Shown: positions 32,248 through 41,291 of the stretch, one piece after another
Layout of the letters: each line of letters opens with the position of its first letter
How positions within the stretch are numbered: the stretch's first letter is position 1
From: Cyanobium sp. CZS25K
GTDB taxonomy: Bacteria > Cyanobacteriota > Cyanobacteriia > PCC-6307 > Cyanobiaceae
Direction: 5' to 3'
Assembly (NCBI GenBank): GCA_030373325.1
Contig: JAUCZB010000004.1
Location: 62,001-126,000, forward strand
Length of the DNA: 64,000 bases
Translations under genes and position numbers: made by a program
Notes under the pieces: generated by a model
Database searches by the model: none
What the model was told of the DNA's origin: nothing
Seen by the model: the letters and a program-made list of their open reading frames with translations, nothing else

Positions 32248-32598
32248 ACAAAAAAGTTGTTGACCTCATTGTTCTGACAAAATACCGGAAAGCGGCTTAG
32301 ATAAGCCTTTATTTGAGAAGTGATCCCGGCCACTCACCTCGCATCAATCATCTTGGGAAGGTGAGCTCGTTCAATCTTATCTACGACCATAGCTTATGGC
32401 CACTGGAAATCAACTGCTGCAGACCCGCGCACCCCAGATGCGCTACAGCTGCCATGCGCCATGGACCGTTCCTCCTTCGGTCGCCTAGGCTGACGCTGCG
32501 CGGCCTGATGGAACCGGGCTTCATACACTTTCATCAGGTCAGGCGGCCGGCACTGATCGTCACGGTTGCCGAAGTACTCTTGTTCTTCATCGAGGCCG
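32248..32598. other. Divergent intergenic region, AT-richer, with a palindrome
   Basis: 351 bp between two divergent genes and clearly lower in GC than the flanks. A perfect palindromic hairpin, GGCTTA-ga-TAAGCC (32294-32307) followed by TTTATTT, could be an operator or a small terminator. No gene, tRNA or riboswitch is recognisable. Confidence 0.5.
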
Positions 32599-34176
32599 AT
32601 GGATCGTTTCCGCCGCGGCCCACGGCGCACCCAGCTCCCGGTTCTTGCCAGCAGCCTGCTGGCCGCAGCCCCTCTGCTGCTGGGGGCAGAGCCGGCAGTG
32701 GCCCTCGAAGAACTCGAGCTCCGCTTGCCCCTGATCGACGCCAGCCTGGTGGTCCGGCTGGATGAACTGAGCAGCCCCGAGGTTCTGCTGGCTGGCCACA
32801 GTGACCTGGCCGAGCTCGACCGTGCCAGCGATGGCGTGATCGGGCCGAAAGTGCTGCGGCTGTTCAACCATCCGATTCAGCTTCCCCCCGGCGCGGCCAA
32901 GGGGCTCCAGGGCTCCGTGGGCTCACCATTGCTGCGGGAAGCCCTCCTGGCCACCACAGCTCTGGTACGCGTCGATGGTCTGCCCACCGATCTGAGCGGG
33001 GAGAAGCTCTCCCTCGCCCTGAGCCTCAGTGAGCGGGAGGGGTCGTTGACACTGCTTTCCCTGCTGCGGGCCATGCCCGGCAAGCGGGCCTCCATCGATC
33101 TGGAGCGCGCCCTGTTCTCGCTCGATCGGCTGCAGCGCCAGCAGGCACCGGCCCAGACCCTGCTCGCGAAACGGCCCGCGCTGGGAGCCGATCCGGATCT
33201 GAACCTGCCGGGCCGCTACACCGTGCGGCGCCGCGAGCTGCAGCTTCCGGTGTCCCATCGCCAGTACCCCCTGCGCAGCGTGGCCCTGCTGCCGCAGGGG
33301 GTGCATCCCATCGGCCTGGTGTTCATCTCCCACGGGCTGTGGGATGTCCCCGTGAACTTCGAGGGCTGGGGGCACCATCTCGCCAGCCATGGCTACGCGG
33401 TGCTGCTGCCGGAGCACCCCGGCAGTGACCAGACCCAGCAGGTCGCCATGCTCTCCGGCGCCATCCCCCCACCGGAGCCCGAGGAGCTGGGCCTGCGCCC
33501 CCTGGATGTTCGCGCCCTCCTGGCAGCGGTGGATGCTGACCGCCTCGCCCTGGGGCCGATCCCTTCCGAGCAGGTGGTGGTGCTGGGGCACTCCTGGGGG
33601 GCGATCACCGCGCTGCAGCTGGCTGGCCTCAAGCCCAGCGATGGCAGGCTCGGGCGGCACTGCGGGAATCTGGACGATCCCGATTCGAATGTGAGCTGGG
33701 TGCTGCAGTGCAGCTTTCTGCGCTCTGCCAACCAGGCGGATGTGGCGGAACCCCGGGTGTTTGGCGTGGTGGCCGTGAGCCCACCGATGCGGCTCCTCTT
33801 CGACGAAGGGGCCTCCAAGGCCATGAATGGCCGGGCCCTGGTGGTGAGCGGCTCGAAGGACTGGGTGGTGCCCTTTGGCCCCGAAGCCCTCACCCCCTTC
33901 CAGGGACAGCCGGAAAGCCGCGGCCATCAGTTGGTGCTGGCGGGGGGCGGCACCCACTTCAACCTGCGCCCAGGAGCAGCAGCCGACAAGGCCGTGCTGC
34001 GGGGTCTGATGCTCAGCTGGGTGCAGCAGGTGTTGGGCGCAGGCAAATCCGCCCGCCCCTCCGCGGGAGCGGCCCCCCTGCTGCCGGCAACCGGCTGGGG
34101 AGACCCCAGGGTGCCACTGGTCGAAGCCACCCCCGCAACGCCGAGGCCTCACCAGAACATCACCGCCCCGCACTAG
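32599..34176 (+). CDS. DUF1400-type alpha/beta hydrolase (secreted lipase/esterase)
   Basis: A 525-residue exported hydrolase. Residues about 1-35 are a signal peptide (basic RFRRGPRRTQ, then a hydrophobic core, ending AVA). Residues about 36-185 resemble the cyanobacterial DUF1400 domain. The hydrolase domain shows FISHGLWD, the nucleophile elbow GHSWG (near residue 331), SGSKDWVVP with the acid and GGGTHFNL with the His. Such proteins resemble PAF-acetylhydrolases/lipases; substrate unknown. GAGG precedes the ATG at 32599. A Pro/Ala-rich tail ends the protein. Confidence 0.85.
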   Translation: MDRFRRGPRRTQLPVLASSLLAAAPLLLGAEPAVALEELELRLPLIDASLVVRLDELSSPEVLLAGHSDLAELDRASDGVIGPKVLRLFNHPIQLPPGAAKGLQGSVGSPLLREALLATTALVRVDGLPTDLSGEKLSLALSLSEREGSLTLLSLLRAMPGKRASIDLERALFSLDRLQRQQAPAQTLLAKRPALGADPDLNLPGRYTVRRRELQLPVSHRQYPLRSVALLPQGVHPIGLVFISHGLWDVPVNFEGWGHHLASHGYAVLLPEHPGSDQTQQVAMLSGAIPPPEPEELGLRPLDVRALLAAVDADRLALGPIPSEQVVVLGHSWGAITALQLAGLKPSDGRLGRHCGNLDDPDSNVSWVLQCSFLRSANQADVAEPRVFGVVAVSPPMRLLFDEGASKAMNGRALVVSGSKDWVVPFGPEALTPFQGQPESRGHQLVLAGGGTHFNLRPGAAADKAVLRGLMLSWVQQVLGAGKSARPSAGAAPLLPATGWGDPRVPLVEATPATPRPHQNITAPH

Positions 34177-34527
34177 GACTGGTTCGGAGTGAACGAGGTG
34201 TGTCGTCCCACAAGGTTGTTCAGCTGACGATTGGCTGTGAGATCGCCAGGGTCGGGGGGGGCACCGCCCGTCCCAGGACCTCACCGGCCATGCCGAGCCA
34301 CCCACTGGCCCAGCCGACGCCGATGAGTCGGTTACGCCTGATCCGTCTGCACCGCGATGTGGGAGTGCCCCTCAACGCCCGTGCGGCACAATCCGGGGTT
34401 CTACGACACCAGCGCTGCAAGCTCCCCCGTATCGCAAACCACGCTCCGCGCCCCGATCCACCGTCAGGAGGGTGATCAGCGCCCTGGGGCTGTCAAGCGA
34501 CCGCATGGCCTCGCGGTCTCCAAATGG
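34177..34527. other. Gap between convergent genes, nothing recognised
   Basis: 351 bp between the ends of two convergent hydrolase genes. Short open frames exist on both strands but none has a credible start context or family resemblance. No tRNA or strong terminator was seen. Confidence 0.5.
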
Positions 34528-35664
34528 TCAGCCCGCGCGTTGCTCCATCTCGTTTTCAATGGCATGGCGGTAGGCGCTGATGAAATGGTTTGGGCCGATG
34601 TCACCAGCGGCAGATGTAAATGCCCACTGCTCACCCGCATGGACATACACCAAATTTGCTGCGCTCGTCGGCGGCAGGTTGGGCACCAAGTCTGCCTGGT
34701 TGATGACCCTGTAGGCATTCGGAACAATACCGTTGAAAGCCTTCGCGAAAGTTGGATCTCCGAGCCGTGGAGATGCATAGGTGTACAGCCTAAGATTCTT
34801 ACGCAGTGCAGCCACCTTCTGCGAAATGTCCAGGGCAGCCAGGCTAGCCAACGGTGCACCAAGGCTGTGTCCTGAAAGATAGAGGGGCTTGTGCACATCC
34901 AATTGTTGTACGGCTTCGATGATGGCGTTACTGAGGCGACCATAGATCGTGGCAAAGCCGCGATGAATTCTGCCGCGAAAGCCCAGCGTGGGCACATCAC
35001 CACTGGCTATCTGTTTGGCGTTGAGCGTCTGCAGCCATTCGTGTCCCCGCTGGGTGCCTCGGAGCACCAGAATGTGATGCTGCGGGCATGTGAGCACGAA
35101 ACCCCAATACACGGGATAGCTCCACTGCTCCACCAAGGCCTGGCTCGCCACCCCCTGAATCCGGCTGCGAATCAGGTTGATTCCTGCCAGGAGAGGATCC
35201 TGCTTTCCCCGTTCGTTGAGGGGCACCTGCCTTTCGGCGGTGACCATGTCAGGCCCTTTAATTGAGGCAACCTGCATGTAGCCAGACAAACGTTCCCCGA
35301 AACTTGGCAGACTATCGATGGCGCCCTGGTAGCGGAGATTGAACTTGCCGGTGAGGTATTGCTCTGTAGCCAGACGGCTCGCCAAAATCAACGTCTTCGA
35401 GATTGAGCGTTCATACGGATTCGGTGGAGCTGTGAGGTTTAGCCCCGACAGGATGCGTTGCACCTCAGCAGTGGCCTCGATATCTCCCTCGATGGCCCGG
35501 GTCACGGCCTCTTCAACTGCCTGAGGACTGTTCAGGAACTGGGTTGTAAGCTCTGCCTGCCTGGAGAGAATCGTGCTGCGCCGCAGAGCACTGCCTAACC
35601 CCGAAGCCATGCTGCCAACACCCAGGGCAGTCAAAAGAATCTGACGGCGACGCCATTCAGGCAT
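34528..35664 (-). CDS. Class 3 lipase (Lipase_3 fold)
   Basis: A 378-residue protein. A twin-Arg-like N-terminus (MPEWRRRQILLTALGVGSM) with a hydrophobic stretch suggests export. The lipase core shows LVLRGTQ, HRGFATIYG, the nucleophile elbow SGHSLGAPLA (near residue 276), YASPRLGDPTFA, the acid in NQADLVPNLPP, and the His in HFISAYRHAIE near the end, in the order of fungal-type class 3 lipases. Substrate unknown. It overlaps the upstream membrane-protein gene by 8 bp, so the pair is probably cotranscribed. Confidence 0.87.
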   Translation of the reverse strand: MPEWRRRQILLTALGVGSMASGLGSALRRSTILSRQAELTTQFLNSPQAVEEAVTRAIEGDIEATAEVQRILSGLNLTAPPNPYERSISKTLILASRLATEQYLTGKFNLRYQGAIDSLPSFGERLSGYMQVASIKGPDMVTAERQVPLNERGKQDPLLAGINLIRSRIQGVASQALVEQWSYPVYWGFVLTCPQHHILVLRGTQRGHEWLQTLNAKQIASGDVPTLGFRGRIHRGFATIYGRLSNAIIEAVQQLDVHKPLYLSGHSLGAPLASLAALDISQKVAALRKNLRLYTYASPRLGDPTFAKAFNGIVPNAYRVINQADLVPNLPPTSAANLVYVHAGEQWAFTSAAGDIGPNHFISAYRHAIENEMEQRAG

Positions 35665-36154
35665 CGTTCACCTCCAGTGAAATCCTCGAATGACTACGAA
35701 GGAAGCCATTCATAAAGAACGTATTGAACGCAGCTCCCAGGGTCCAGGCTCCACTCATCAGCGCTGCCGACAGGGCAAAGCATTCAATCCCTGGCACAAT
35801 GGCACCGAGAAGTTCCAGTGAGCACCAGGCCAGCAACGCGATCGCACAGGCGCCTACGGTATTTGCCATCTGGCCAAGCACCGCGATCGGGTTGAAGCTG
35901 ATCGCGAAGCGCCAGAGACGCGCAATGTCCCAGATCATCTTGGCCACCAGCAACACTGTGATCACAAGCACCGGGGTCAGAAGATCCCGGAAAAGCCCGA
36001 GGATTGCCAGCCCCAGTGCATAATCCACCACCATTTCCTGCACCACTTCATACCGCCCAACCAGGCGCTGCTGCACTCGCTCCTCGGTGTCCGCAGCACG
36101 TAGGCGACCAGTGATCATCCGGGGATCTGGCACAAACTCGATGGTACCAAGCAT
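35657..36154 (-). CDS. Membrane protein of unknown function
   Basis: A 165-residue protein I do not recognise. It has a hydrophilic N-terminus with ERVQQRLVGRYEVVQEMV (residues about 25-42), then four likely membrane segments (about 45-65, 65-80, 95-115, 120-145), and a basic C-terminus. Its stop overlaps the lipase start by 8 bp, suggesting a joint role in the envelope. The ATG at 36154 gives the whole open frame. Confidence 0.65.
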   Translation of the reverse strand: MLGTIEFVPDPRMITGRLRAADTEERVQQRLVGRYEVVQEMVVDYALGLAILGLFRDLLTPVLVITVLLVAKMIWDIARLWRFAISFNPIAVLGQMANTVGACAIALLAWCSLELLGAIVPGIECFALSAALMSGAWTLGAAFNTFFMNGFLRSHSRISLEVNDA

Positions 36155-36405
36155 CGCATCTCTTTCCGGGAAATGAGTGCCATGGAGACTGTCCTTAGCT
36201 GTGTCGTGCCACCAGCTTGTTCCGGCTGACCAAGGATGCTCCTAGAGACCGTCAAGCCCTCCCAGCGGCTTCTTGCTGCGTTGGTGAGGTCGTACAGCCA
36301 GCTCTGAGCCACCCAGGTGCTCGACTGTTCTGATCGGCGGTCGGGCACCTGGGTGGGAGCCTGAGCTTCCCGTGGATTTCATCACCATGAAATAAGGAAA
36401 TGAAG
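36155..36405. other. Gap, nothing recognised
   Basis: About 250 bp upstream of the membrane-protein gene on one side and of a doubtful small ORF on the other. It probably holds the promoter of the lipase operon. No repeat or RNA gene is evident, though weak open frames occur on the minus strand. Confidence 0.4.
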
Positions 36406-36642
36406 ATGAAGACAATAGCGCAACCTGCACAGCCAGGCGGTCCGTATCCAGAGAACTTGCGTGATAGTCACGTCGAGACGATCGAAATTGATGGAGCTGG
36501 TCCGCTATTTGGCTTCCCCCCGCTGGGAAAGCCCCTCGCCGATCCGTGGGCCCTTGATAAGCAGGGAGGCGCTGACTTCGTATTGACTACGGTAGCCAGC
36601 CTCATACGAACGATCAGTGAAAGTATAGGGGTGCGGTCCTAG
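36406..36642 (+). CDS. Possible small protein, unrecognised
   Basis: A 78-codon open frame beginning at ATG 36406 with AAGGA seven nt upstream; another ATG lies two codons earlier. The peptide is hydrophilic (MKTIAQPAQPGGPYPENLRD at the start), with no motif I know. The only support is a good ribosome-binding site. It converges on the ion-channel gene with a 13-bp gap and could equally be chance. Confidence 0.25.
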   Translation: MKTIAQPAQPGGPYPENLRDSHVETIEIDGAGPLFGFPPLGKPLADPWALDKQGGADFVLTTVASLIRTISESIGVRS

Positions 36643-36655
36643 GGACATCAATCCT

Positions 36656-37222
36656 TCAATTCTGGTATTGTTGGTGTCGTACCGCCCAGATCCGCTGTAG
36701 CACCACCACCAAAAGTGCCGTACTCCATCCCACAAGGAGCAGGCCGGAAAGTGCCTGACAGCCAGCCACCAAACGCCAATCCAATCCTACCGTCACATCC
36801 CCATAACCCAGACTCGTGAAGGTCACTAGGGAGAAATACAGTGCTTCGCTGAACGACTCCAGCGCTCCTCCCAGGTCATAGAGGAGGGCCCACAGCATCA
36901 CTTGTAAGACGGCGGTGGAAAAAAGCACAAACAATGAGAGCATCGTGGCGATGGCCGATCGAAAAGACTGTGTCTTGGACCATCGCTCGAACGTGCGGCT
37001 GTAAATCCAAGCGAGCAAGATGTTTGTAGCCGCCATCTGCAGCAACGTACCGAACAACAGCAGCAATAGGCCCAAACCGAGCTGCTGCAGGGTGTTGCTA
37101 CTAGCGTTGCTGGCGTGCTCCGTGGCCACCCTTGCGATCCCAGGGGATGTCGGGATCATCAGCAGAGCCAGTCCAAAGGCGACGGCCAATGGGTATGGCC
37201 TTCTTGTCATTGAAATTGCCAT
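36656..37222 (-). CDS. Two-TM potassium-channel-like protein
   Basis: A 188-residue protein if the ATG at 37222 is used (37210 is also possible; a TTG at 37327 is less likely). Four hydrophobic helices flank a pore loop, FSLVTFTSLGYGD (filter TSLGYGD at about residues 136-142), matching the Ion_trans_2 family. The usual filter is TxVGYGD; here Leu replaces Val. No regulatory RCK domain follows. Probably a potassium or nonselective cation channel in the inner membrane. Confidence 0.75.
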   Translation of the reverse strand: MAISMTRRPYPLAVAFGLALLMIPTSPGIARVATEHASNASSNTLQQLGLGLLLLLFGTLLQMAATNILLAWIYSRTFERWSKTQSFRSAIATMLSLFVLFSTAVLQVMLWALLYDLGGALESFSEALYFSLVTFTSLGYGDVTVGLDWRLVAGCQALSGLLLVGWSTALLVVVLQRIWAVRHQQYQN

Positions 37223-37795
37223 TATGGTGGAGGCTGTACCAAGTAAACTAGCCCAACTTCTTGCATTAGCAACGCAGGCCTGCTTGGCAGGCAATGCACT
37301 TGGGTACTGCAATGAAGTCTCATACAATCTTTCAGTGTCTCACAATCACCTATTGTTAGATGATGCTGGAGAATGGCTTAATCTTTTCTCGCTGCCATGA
37401 TGTTGACAGAAATCATATAATCGAAAACAGCTGTTTGCATTTTAACTAGGTTCGCAATGACTCGAAGGCTAGAAGTTGAAAGCCCTCCTATCCATCCATG
37501 GCGATCTTGATCGAGCCATGCTCAGATGTTCTGGTGTTGGTCAAGACCAACCATGCCTGCAAGCCGGACATGATGGAGCGCAATGCCCAACGCGGTGATG
37601 CACGTTCGCTGCAGGGCCTTAGGCGGAAACCAGTGCGATTCGATGCAAATATCCATGTGATGAGCTCTCTCCTCCATATCACTACGCTCAGTTCTGGCCA
37701 GAAATGTTACTGAATGGATCAGGCATCGGTTACACACTAGTTTACCATTTGGCAATGGCTCGTTGCAAAGTCAACTCGACGGGGCAGTCAGGCGC
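37223..37795. other. Low-GC gap, nothing recognised
   Basis: About 570 bp, markedly lower in GC than the rest of the window. Open frames of 60-77 codons occur on both strands (for example 37522-37755 minus) but none resembles a known family. It probably contains divergent promoters for the channel gene and the FUSC operon. Confidence 0.45.
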
Positions 37796-39940
37796 GTGAA
37801 TCTCTCCCCTCGTATCCGATTCGGACTGCGCCTTGCCCTGGCGATGGTCATGGCCTACGGGGTTGCCCTGTCGATGGACTGGCAGAAGCCGTTCTGGGCA
37901 GGCCTCTCCGTGGCGGTGCTGAGTCTGGACAGCGCCGGCCAATCCGTGCTGAAAATCATCTTGCGCATTGTGGGAACCCTCGCGGCTGCTGTGGTGGCCC
38001 TGAGCCTGATTGCACTGTTTCCTCAGGAACGCTGGTGGTTCTTTCTTTCCCTCTCGTTGTACGAGGGATTCTGCTGCTATCGCATGCTGGGCAGCCCCTA
38101 TCCTTACGCCTGGATGGTGTCAGGATTTGTGGCCGCCATCATCGCGATCGATGGTGGACCGCCCGACGGCCTCACAGACTTCAATGTCGCCATGGAGCGC
38201 CTGCAGGAAACGGGAACAGGAATTCTTGCCTATACCTTCAGCGGTTTTCTCATCCCCACCGGCAGGACGGGAGGCACTTTCCAGGCCAACATCATGGCGA
38301 TGTCGCAACGGCTTGGCTCCCTGCTGGAGTCATGCCTAGCCCCCTACGGGGGCAAGAGCACGGTCGATCCCCAGACGGTAAGGGATCTCAGGCAACTCGA
38401 TGCCGAGGCCGCCACGCTCGAATCCCTGGTGGTGCCAGCCGCGCTGGAAAGTGGCTCCATCTGGATGGAACGTCGCCGCTGGCATCATGTGGCACTGGGT
38501 TTCAGGGCCCTGCCCCGGGTTCTGAACCACGTTCGACTGGCCGGTCTGGGTCTGGCTGAACGGGAACGACTTCTGTTGGAACCATCCGTGAGCCTCCTGC
38601 GACAGGGGGTGGATCAACGCTTTTCAGCGATGGGAGAAGCCATGGCGGGGCAATCACCAGGATCGCCGCCGCCATCTTCACCGTTGCTTGGGACCATCAC
38701 CCCCGAGAGGATGGAGTGCTCGATGCAAGAGCGAGCCCATCTTCAGGCCAGCTGGAGGCCATTGCAACATCTCGACGAGCTCAGCGCTCGCCTGTGGGGC
38801 CTCATGAATCCTCTGCCATCCGGCCATGACGAGGCCTCTTCTCCTGGCTTGCGAGCGCACCTGGACATGCGGCTGGCCATGTTCGATCCGGATCACCTCT
38901 GGCTGGCCAGCCGACTGATGGTACAGATCTGGATCGCCGTGCTGCTGTGGATCTACCTGCCTGGTCTTCCCAGTGGACTCTCGATCATTTCCTTGATGCC
39001 AAGCATCGGCCTGACGATGGCCCAGACGCCGATGCTCAGAGGGCAGACCTTGGTCGCACCAGCACTTCAGGCTCTTCTGGCGACTGGAGTGGTGTATGTG
39101 TTTGTGCTACCAAAACTGGATGGGTTTCTCGGCCTCGCCAGTGTGCTGGCCATGGCGAGCTTTGCGATTGGCACTTACTACTACAGGAATGCCCCAATGA
39201 GGACGCTCACCATGTGTCTATTCATCGTTGCCTGCAGCATTCAGAATCAACAGACCTATAACTTCATCAACTTTCTCAATCTCAGCTTCGCCGTCTTTGT
39301 GGCATTCTCCATTTCAGCATTTTCGCAGGACCTACCTGTTTCCTGGCTTCCTGAAAGGCAGGCCCTAAGACTGCTGCGGCGGCTGATGTGCAGTACCAAT
39401 GCGATCGTCGAATTGACGACGCACATGGTCCACACCCCGCTCCAATGGCCGCAAAGGATGCGCTTGGCCTTCCATCGTAAAGCGGCCCGAGATATGCCAG
39501 CGAAACTAGCCTCGCTGGCTGAGAAACTGCCGCTACAAGTGCTAAGATTAAACAAAGCTCAAGTAGATGAACTGGTGAATGCCGTTCAATCCCTATCGCT
39601 GTGGCTGGAAGAATGGAGCGAGGTGCCGCCACATCTGAACGCCCCTTCATTCAACCTGCCATCTGCTTCGCTTCCTGACTATCACGAATCCTTGGAAGAC
39701 GGCGTACTGCCATCGCCTTCCTTTCACTTGGAGTCTGCGTTGCAGGCGGTGGAGGCCATCAACGAGGGCTGCCGCTCCCAGCTCATGGGCGTCCCCGCAG
39801 ACCAAGCGAAGGGACGTGAAATGGTCCGCCTGACGCTGTGGCTTGGCTGCGGTTTTCGTCTTGAATCGGCGATGCGCGAGTTGCAGGTGATCGCCGGATG
39901 GTTTGAATGGGAGAGATGGAGGCAATCACGCTTTTGCTGA
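37796..39940 (+). CDS. FUSC family efflux protein (AaeB-like)
   Basis: A 714-residue membrane protein from the GTG at 37796; a TTG at 37763 would add 11 residues. Two membrane bundles of about five to six helices each (residues about 10-155 and 385-515), separated and followed by large cytoplasmic parts, fit the fusaric-acid-resistance/aromatic-acid exporter family. The N-terminal signature FGLRLALAMVMAYGVALSMDWQKPFWAGLSV is typical. With the following DUF1656 and HlyD genes it makes an AaeB-AaeX-AaeA-like export set. Substrate unknown. Confidence 0.85.
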   Translation: MNLSPRIRFGLRLALAMVMAYGVALSMDWQKPFWAGLSVAVLSLDSAGQSVLKIILRIVGTLAAAVVALSLIALFPQERWWFFLSLSLYEGFCCYRMLGSPYPYAWMVSGFVAAIIAIDGGPPDGLTDFNVAMERLQETGTGILAYTFSGFLIPTGRTGGTFQANIMAMSQRLGSLLESCLAPYGGKSTVDPQTVRDLRQLDAEAATLESLVVPAALESGSIWMERRRWHHVALGFRALPRVLNHVRLAGLGLAERERLLLEPSVSLLRQGVDQRFSAMGEAMAGQSPGSPPPSSPLLGTITPERMECSMQERAHLQASWRPLQHLDELSARLWGLMNPLPSGHDEASSPGLRAHLDMRLAMFDPDHLWLASRLMVQIWIAVLLWIYLPGLPSGLSIISLMPSIGLTMAQTPMLRGQTLVAPALQALLATGVVYVFVLPKLDGFLGLASVLAMASFAIGTYYYRNAPMRTLTMCLFIVACSIQNQQTYNFINFLNLSFAVFVAFSISAFSQDLPVSWLPERQALRLLRRLMCSTNAIVELTTHMVHTPLQWPQRMRLAFHRKAARDMPAKLASLAEKLPLQVLRLNKAQVDELVNAVQSLSLWLEEWSEVPPHLNAPSFNLPSASLPDYHESLEDGVLPSPSFHLESALQAVEAINEGCRSQLMGVPADQAKGREMVRLTLWLGCGFRLESAMRELQVIAGWFEWERWRQSRFC

Positions 39941-40170
39941 CCCTGTTGTTCTCATTGCAACGCCATCCTCCTCGCGAGGCTGAAATTCGTGGAGTTTTCT
40001 TTGCTCCAGAATTTCTATGTGTTCTGCTCGGCATGGCGGCCGCCTGGGGTACTGTCACTGCTTTGAGCAAAGCCGATCTTTTTCACCATTTTGAGAACCC
40101 ATTGCTTGTGTTTCTCGCCTTCTGCATCATCTATGCGGTTATTTTCAGCATCCTTCTCGTCCCAGCATGA
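39907..40170 (+). CDS. DUF1656 (AaeX-like) small membrane protein
   Basis: An 87-residue protein with two membrane helices and the DUF1656 opening EAEIRGVFFAPEFLCVLLG (residues about 24-42). Such proteins always accompany FUSC/AaeB exporters and HlyD-type partners. The ATG at 39907 overlaps the FUSC gene by 34 bp; ATG 39916 is an alternative with a closer GGAG. Its stop overlaps the HlyD start (ATGA). Confidence 0.8.
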   Translation: MGEMEAITLLLTLLFSLQRHPPREAEIRGVFFAPEFLCVLLGMAAAWGTVTALSKADLFHHFENPLLVFLAFCIIYAVIFSILLVPA

Positions 40171-41291
40171 AGTATAACCCCAAGCTGCGCCGCCATCTCC
40201 CCACCACCATCGTGGTCGTTGTCGCCCTTGGCTTGTTGGGGGGTAAGGCCTGGGATTATATTCGCAATCCCTGGACTCGGGACGGCCAGGTGCGTGCCAC
40301 CGTCATCCAGGTGACGTCCAGGATCTCTGGCCCGATCATCCGCCTGCCGATCAAGGACAACCAACCTGTAAAGAAAGGAGAGCTTCTGTTTGAGATCGAT
40401 CCCAGCACGTTTGAAGCCAGTGTGAAACAGGCGAAGGCCGATCTCGACAACACCCGCGATGAGGTGAGCGCCCTGGCCAAGGAGGTGGAAGCAGCCAGAG
40501 CAAATGTGAAGCAAGCGCGCTCGGTGATCACCAAGGAAAAAGCCGTTCTAACCGGCCTGAATGCGCAATTGATTGACAGCAAAGCCAATTTTGACCGCGC
40601 AGCACAACTGATCAAAGCCGGGGCCATCACCAGGCAGCAATACGACGATCAGACAGCTTCCTATCTCACGGCCCAGAGCAACATGGCAGAAGCCGAGGCC
40701 GCGATTCTGCAGGCAGAAGCCGCCTTGCTTCAGTCGGAAGCATCTCTGCAGCAGAGCATTGCCAAACTTGGTGCGCCGGGTGATCAGAATGCCCAGGTTA
40801 GAGCGGCAAAATCCGCTCTGCGGAATGCGGAACTGAATCTCGAGTTCACCACCGTTCGTGCCCCTGTCGATGGGCTTGTCACCAACCTCAACCTGCAACG
40901 GGGCAGCCAGGCGGTGGCAAATCAGCCAGCCCTGGCCCTGGTGGACAGAAACAGTTTCAGGATCGATGCCTACTTCCGTGAGACCTGGATCGGCAGGATC
41001 CGACCGGGGGATCAAGCCACCGTCACCCTGATGAGCTATCCCCGCCACCCCCTTGTGGGCAAGGTGGAAAGCATTGGTTGGGGCATCGCCCAGGATAATG
41101 GCAGTACAGGCGAATTCCTGCTGCCGAATGTGAATCCAACCTTTGAGTGGATTCGCCTTGCCCAGAGAATTCCCGTAAGGATCGAGGTTGAGGAAGTGCC
41201 CCCACCGGTGATTCTCCGCCTCGGCAGCACGGCGTCCGTGCTGGTGAAGACAGGAACTCACCGCAGGCCTTCAGATTCACCGCCGCCATGA
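40167..41291 (+). CDS. HlyD/EmrA-type membrane fusion protein
   Basis: A 374-residue periplasmic adaptor. One N-terminal membrane helix (about residues 10-28), a biotinyl-lipoyl-like half (VTSRISGPIIRLPIKDNQPVKKGELLFEIDP), a long coiled-coil hairpin (about 80-220), and the returning lipoyl half (FTTVRAPVDGLVTNLNLQRGSQAV). The beta-barrel domain follows. It would link the FUSC exporter to the outer membrane. Overlaps of 4 nt with both neighbours show a tight operon. Confidence 0.9.
   Translation: MKYNPKLRRHLPTTIVVVVALGLLGGKAWDYIRNPWTRDGQVRATVIQVTSRISGPIIRLPIKDNQPVKKGELLFEIDPSTFEASVKQAKADLDNTRDEVSALAKEVEAARANVKQARSVITKEKAVLTGLNAQLIDSKANFDRAAQLIKAGAITRQQYDDQTASYLTAQSNMAEAEAAILQAEAALLQSEASLQQSIAKLGAPGDQNAQVRAAKSALRNAELNLEFTTVRAPVDGLVTNLNLQRGSQAVANQPALALVDRNSFRIDAYFRETWIGRIRPGDQATVTLMSYPRHPLVGKVESIGWGIAQDNGSTGEFLLPNVNPTFEWIRLAQRIPVRIEVEEVPPPVILRLGSTASVLVKTGTHRRPSDSPPP

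Noticed and set aside
32294..32307. GGCTTA-ga-TAAGCC hairpin as terminator of a plus-strand gene
   Set aside because: No plus-strand gene ends upstream of it; it lies between divergent genes, so an operator is at least as likely.
34220..34475. Small open frames between the two hydrolase genes
   Set aside because: Arg/Pro-rich translations on both strands without credible starts; typical chance frames in GC-rich DNA.
37488..37755. Small minus-strand frames of 64-77 codons in the low-GC gap
   Set aside because: No ribosome-binding site, no family resemblance, and they overlap each other in different frames.
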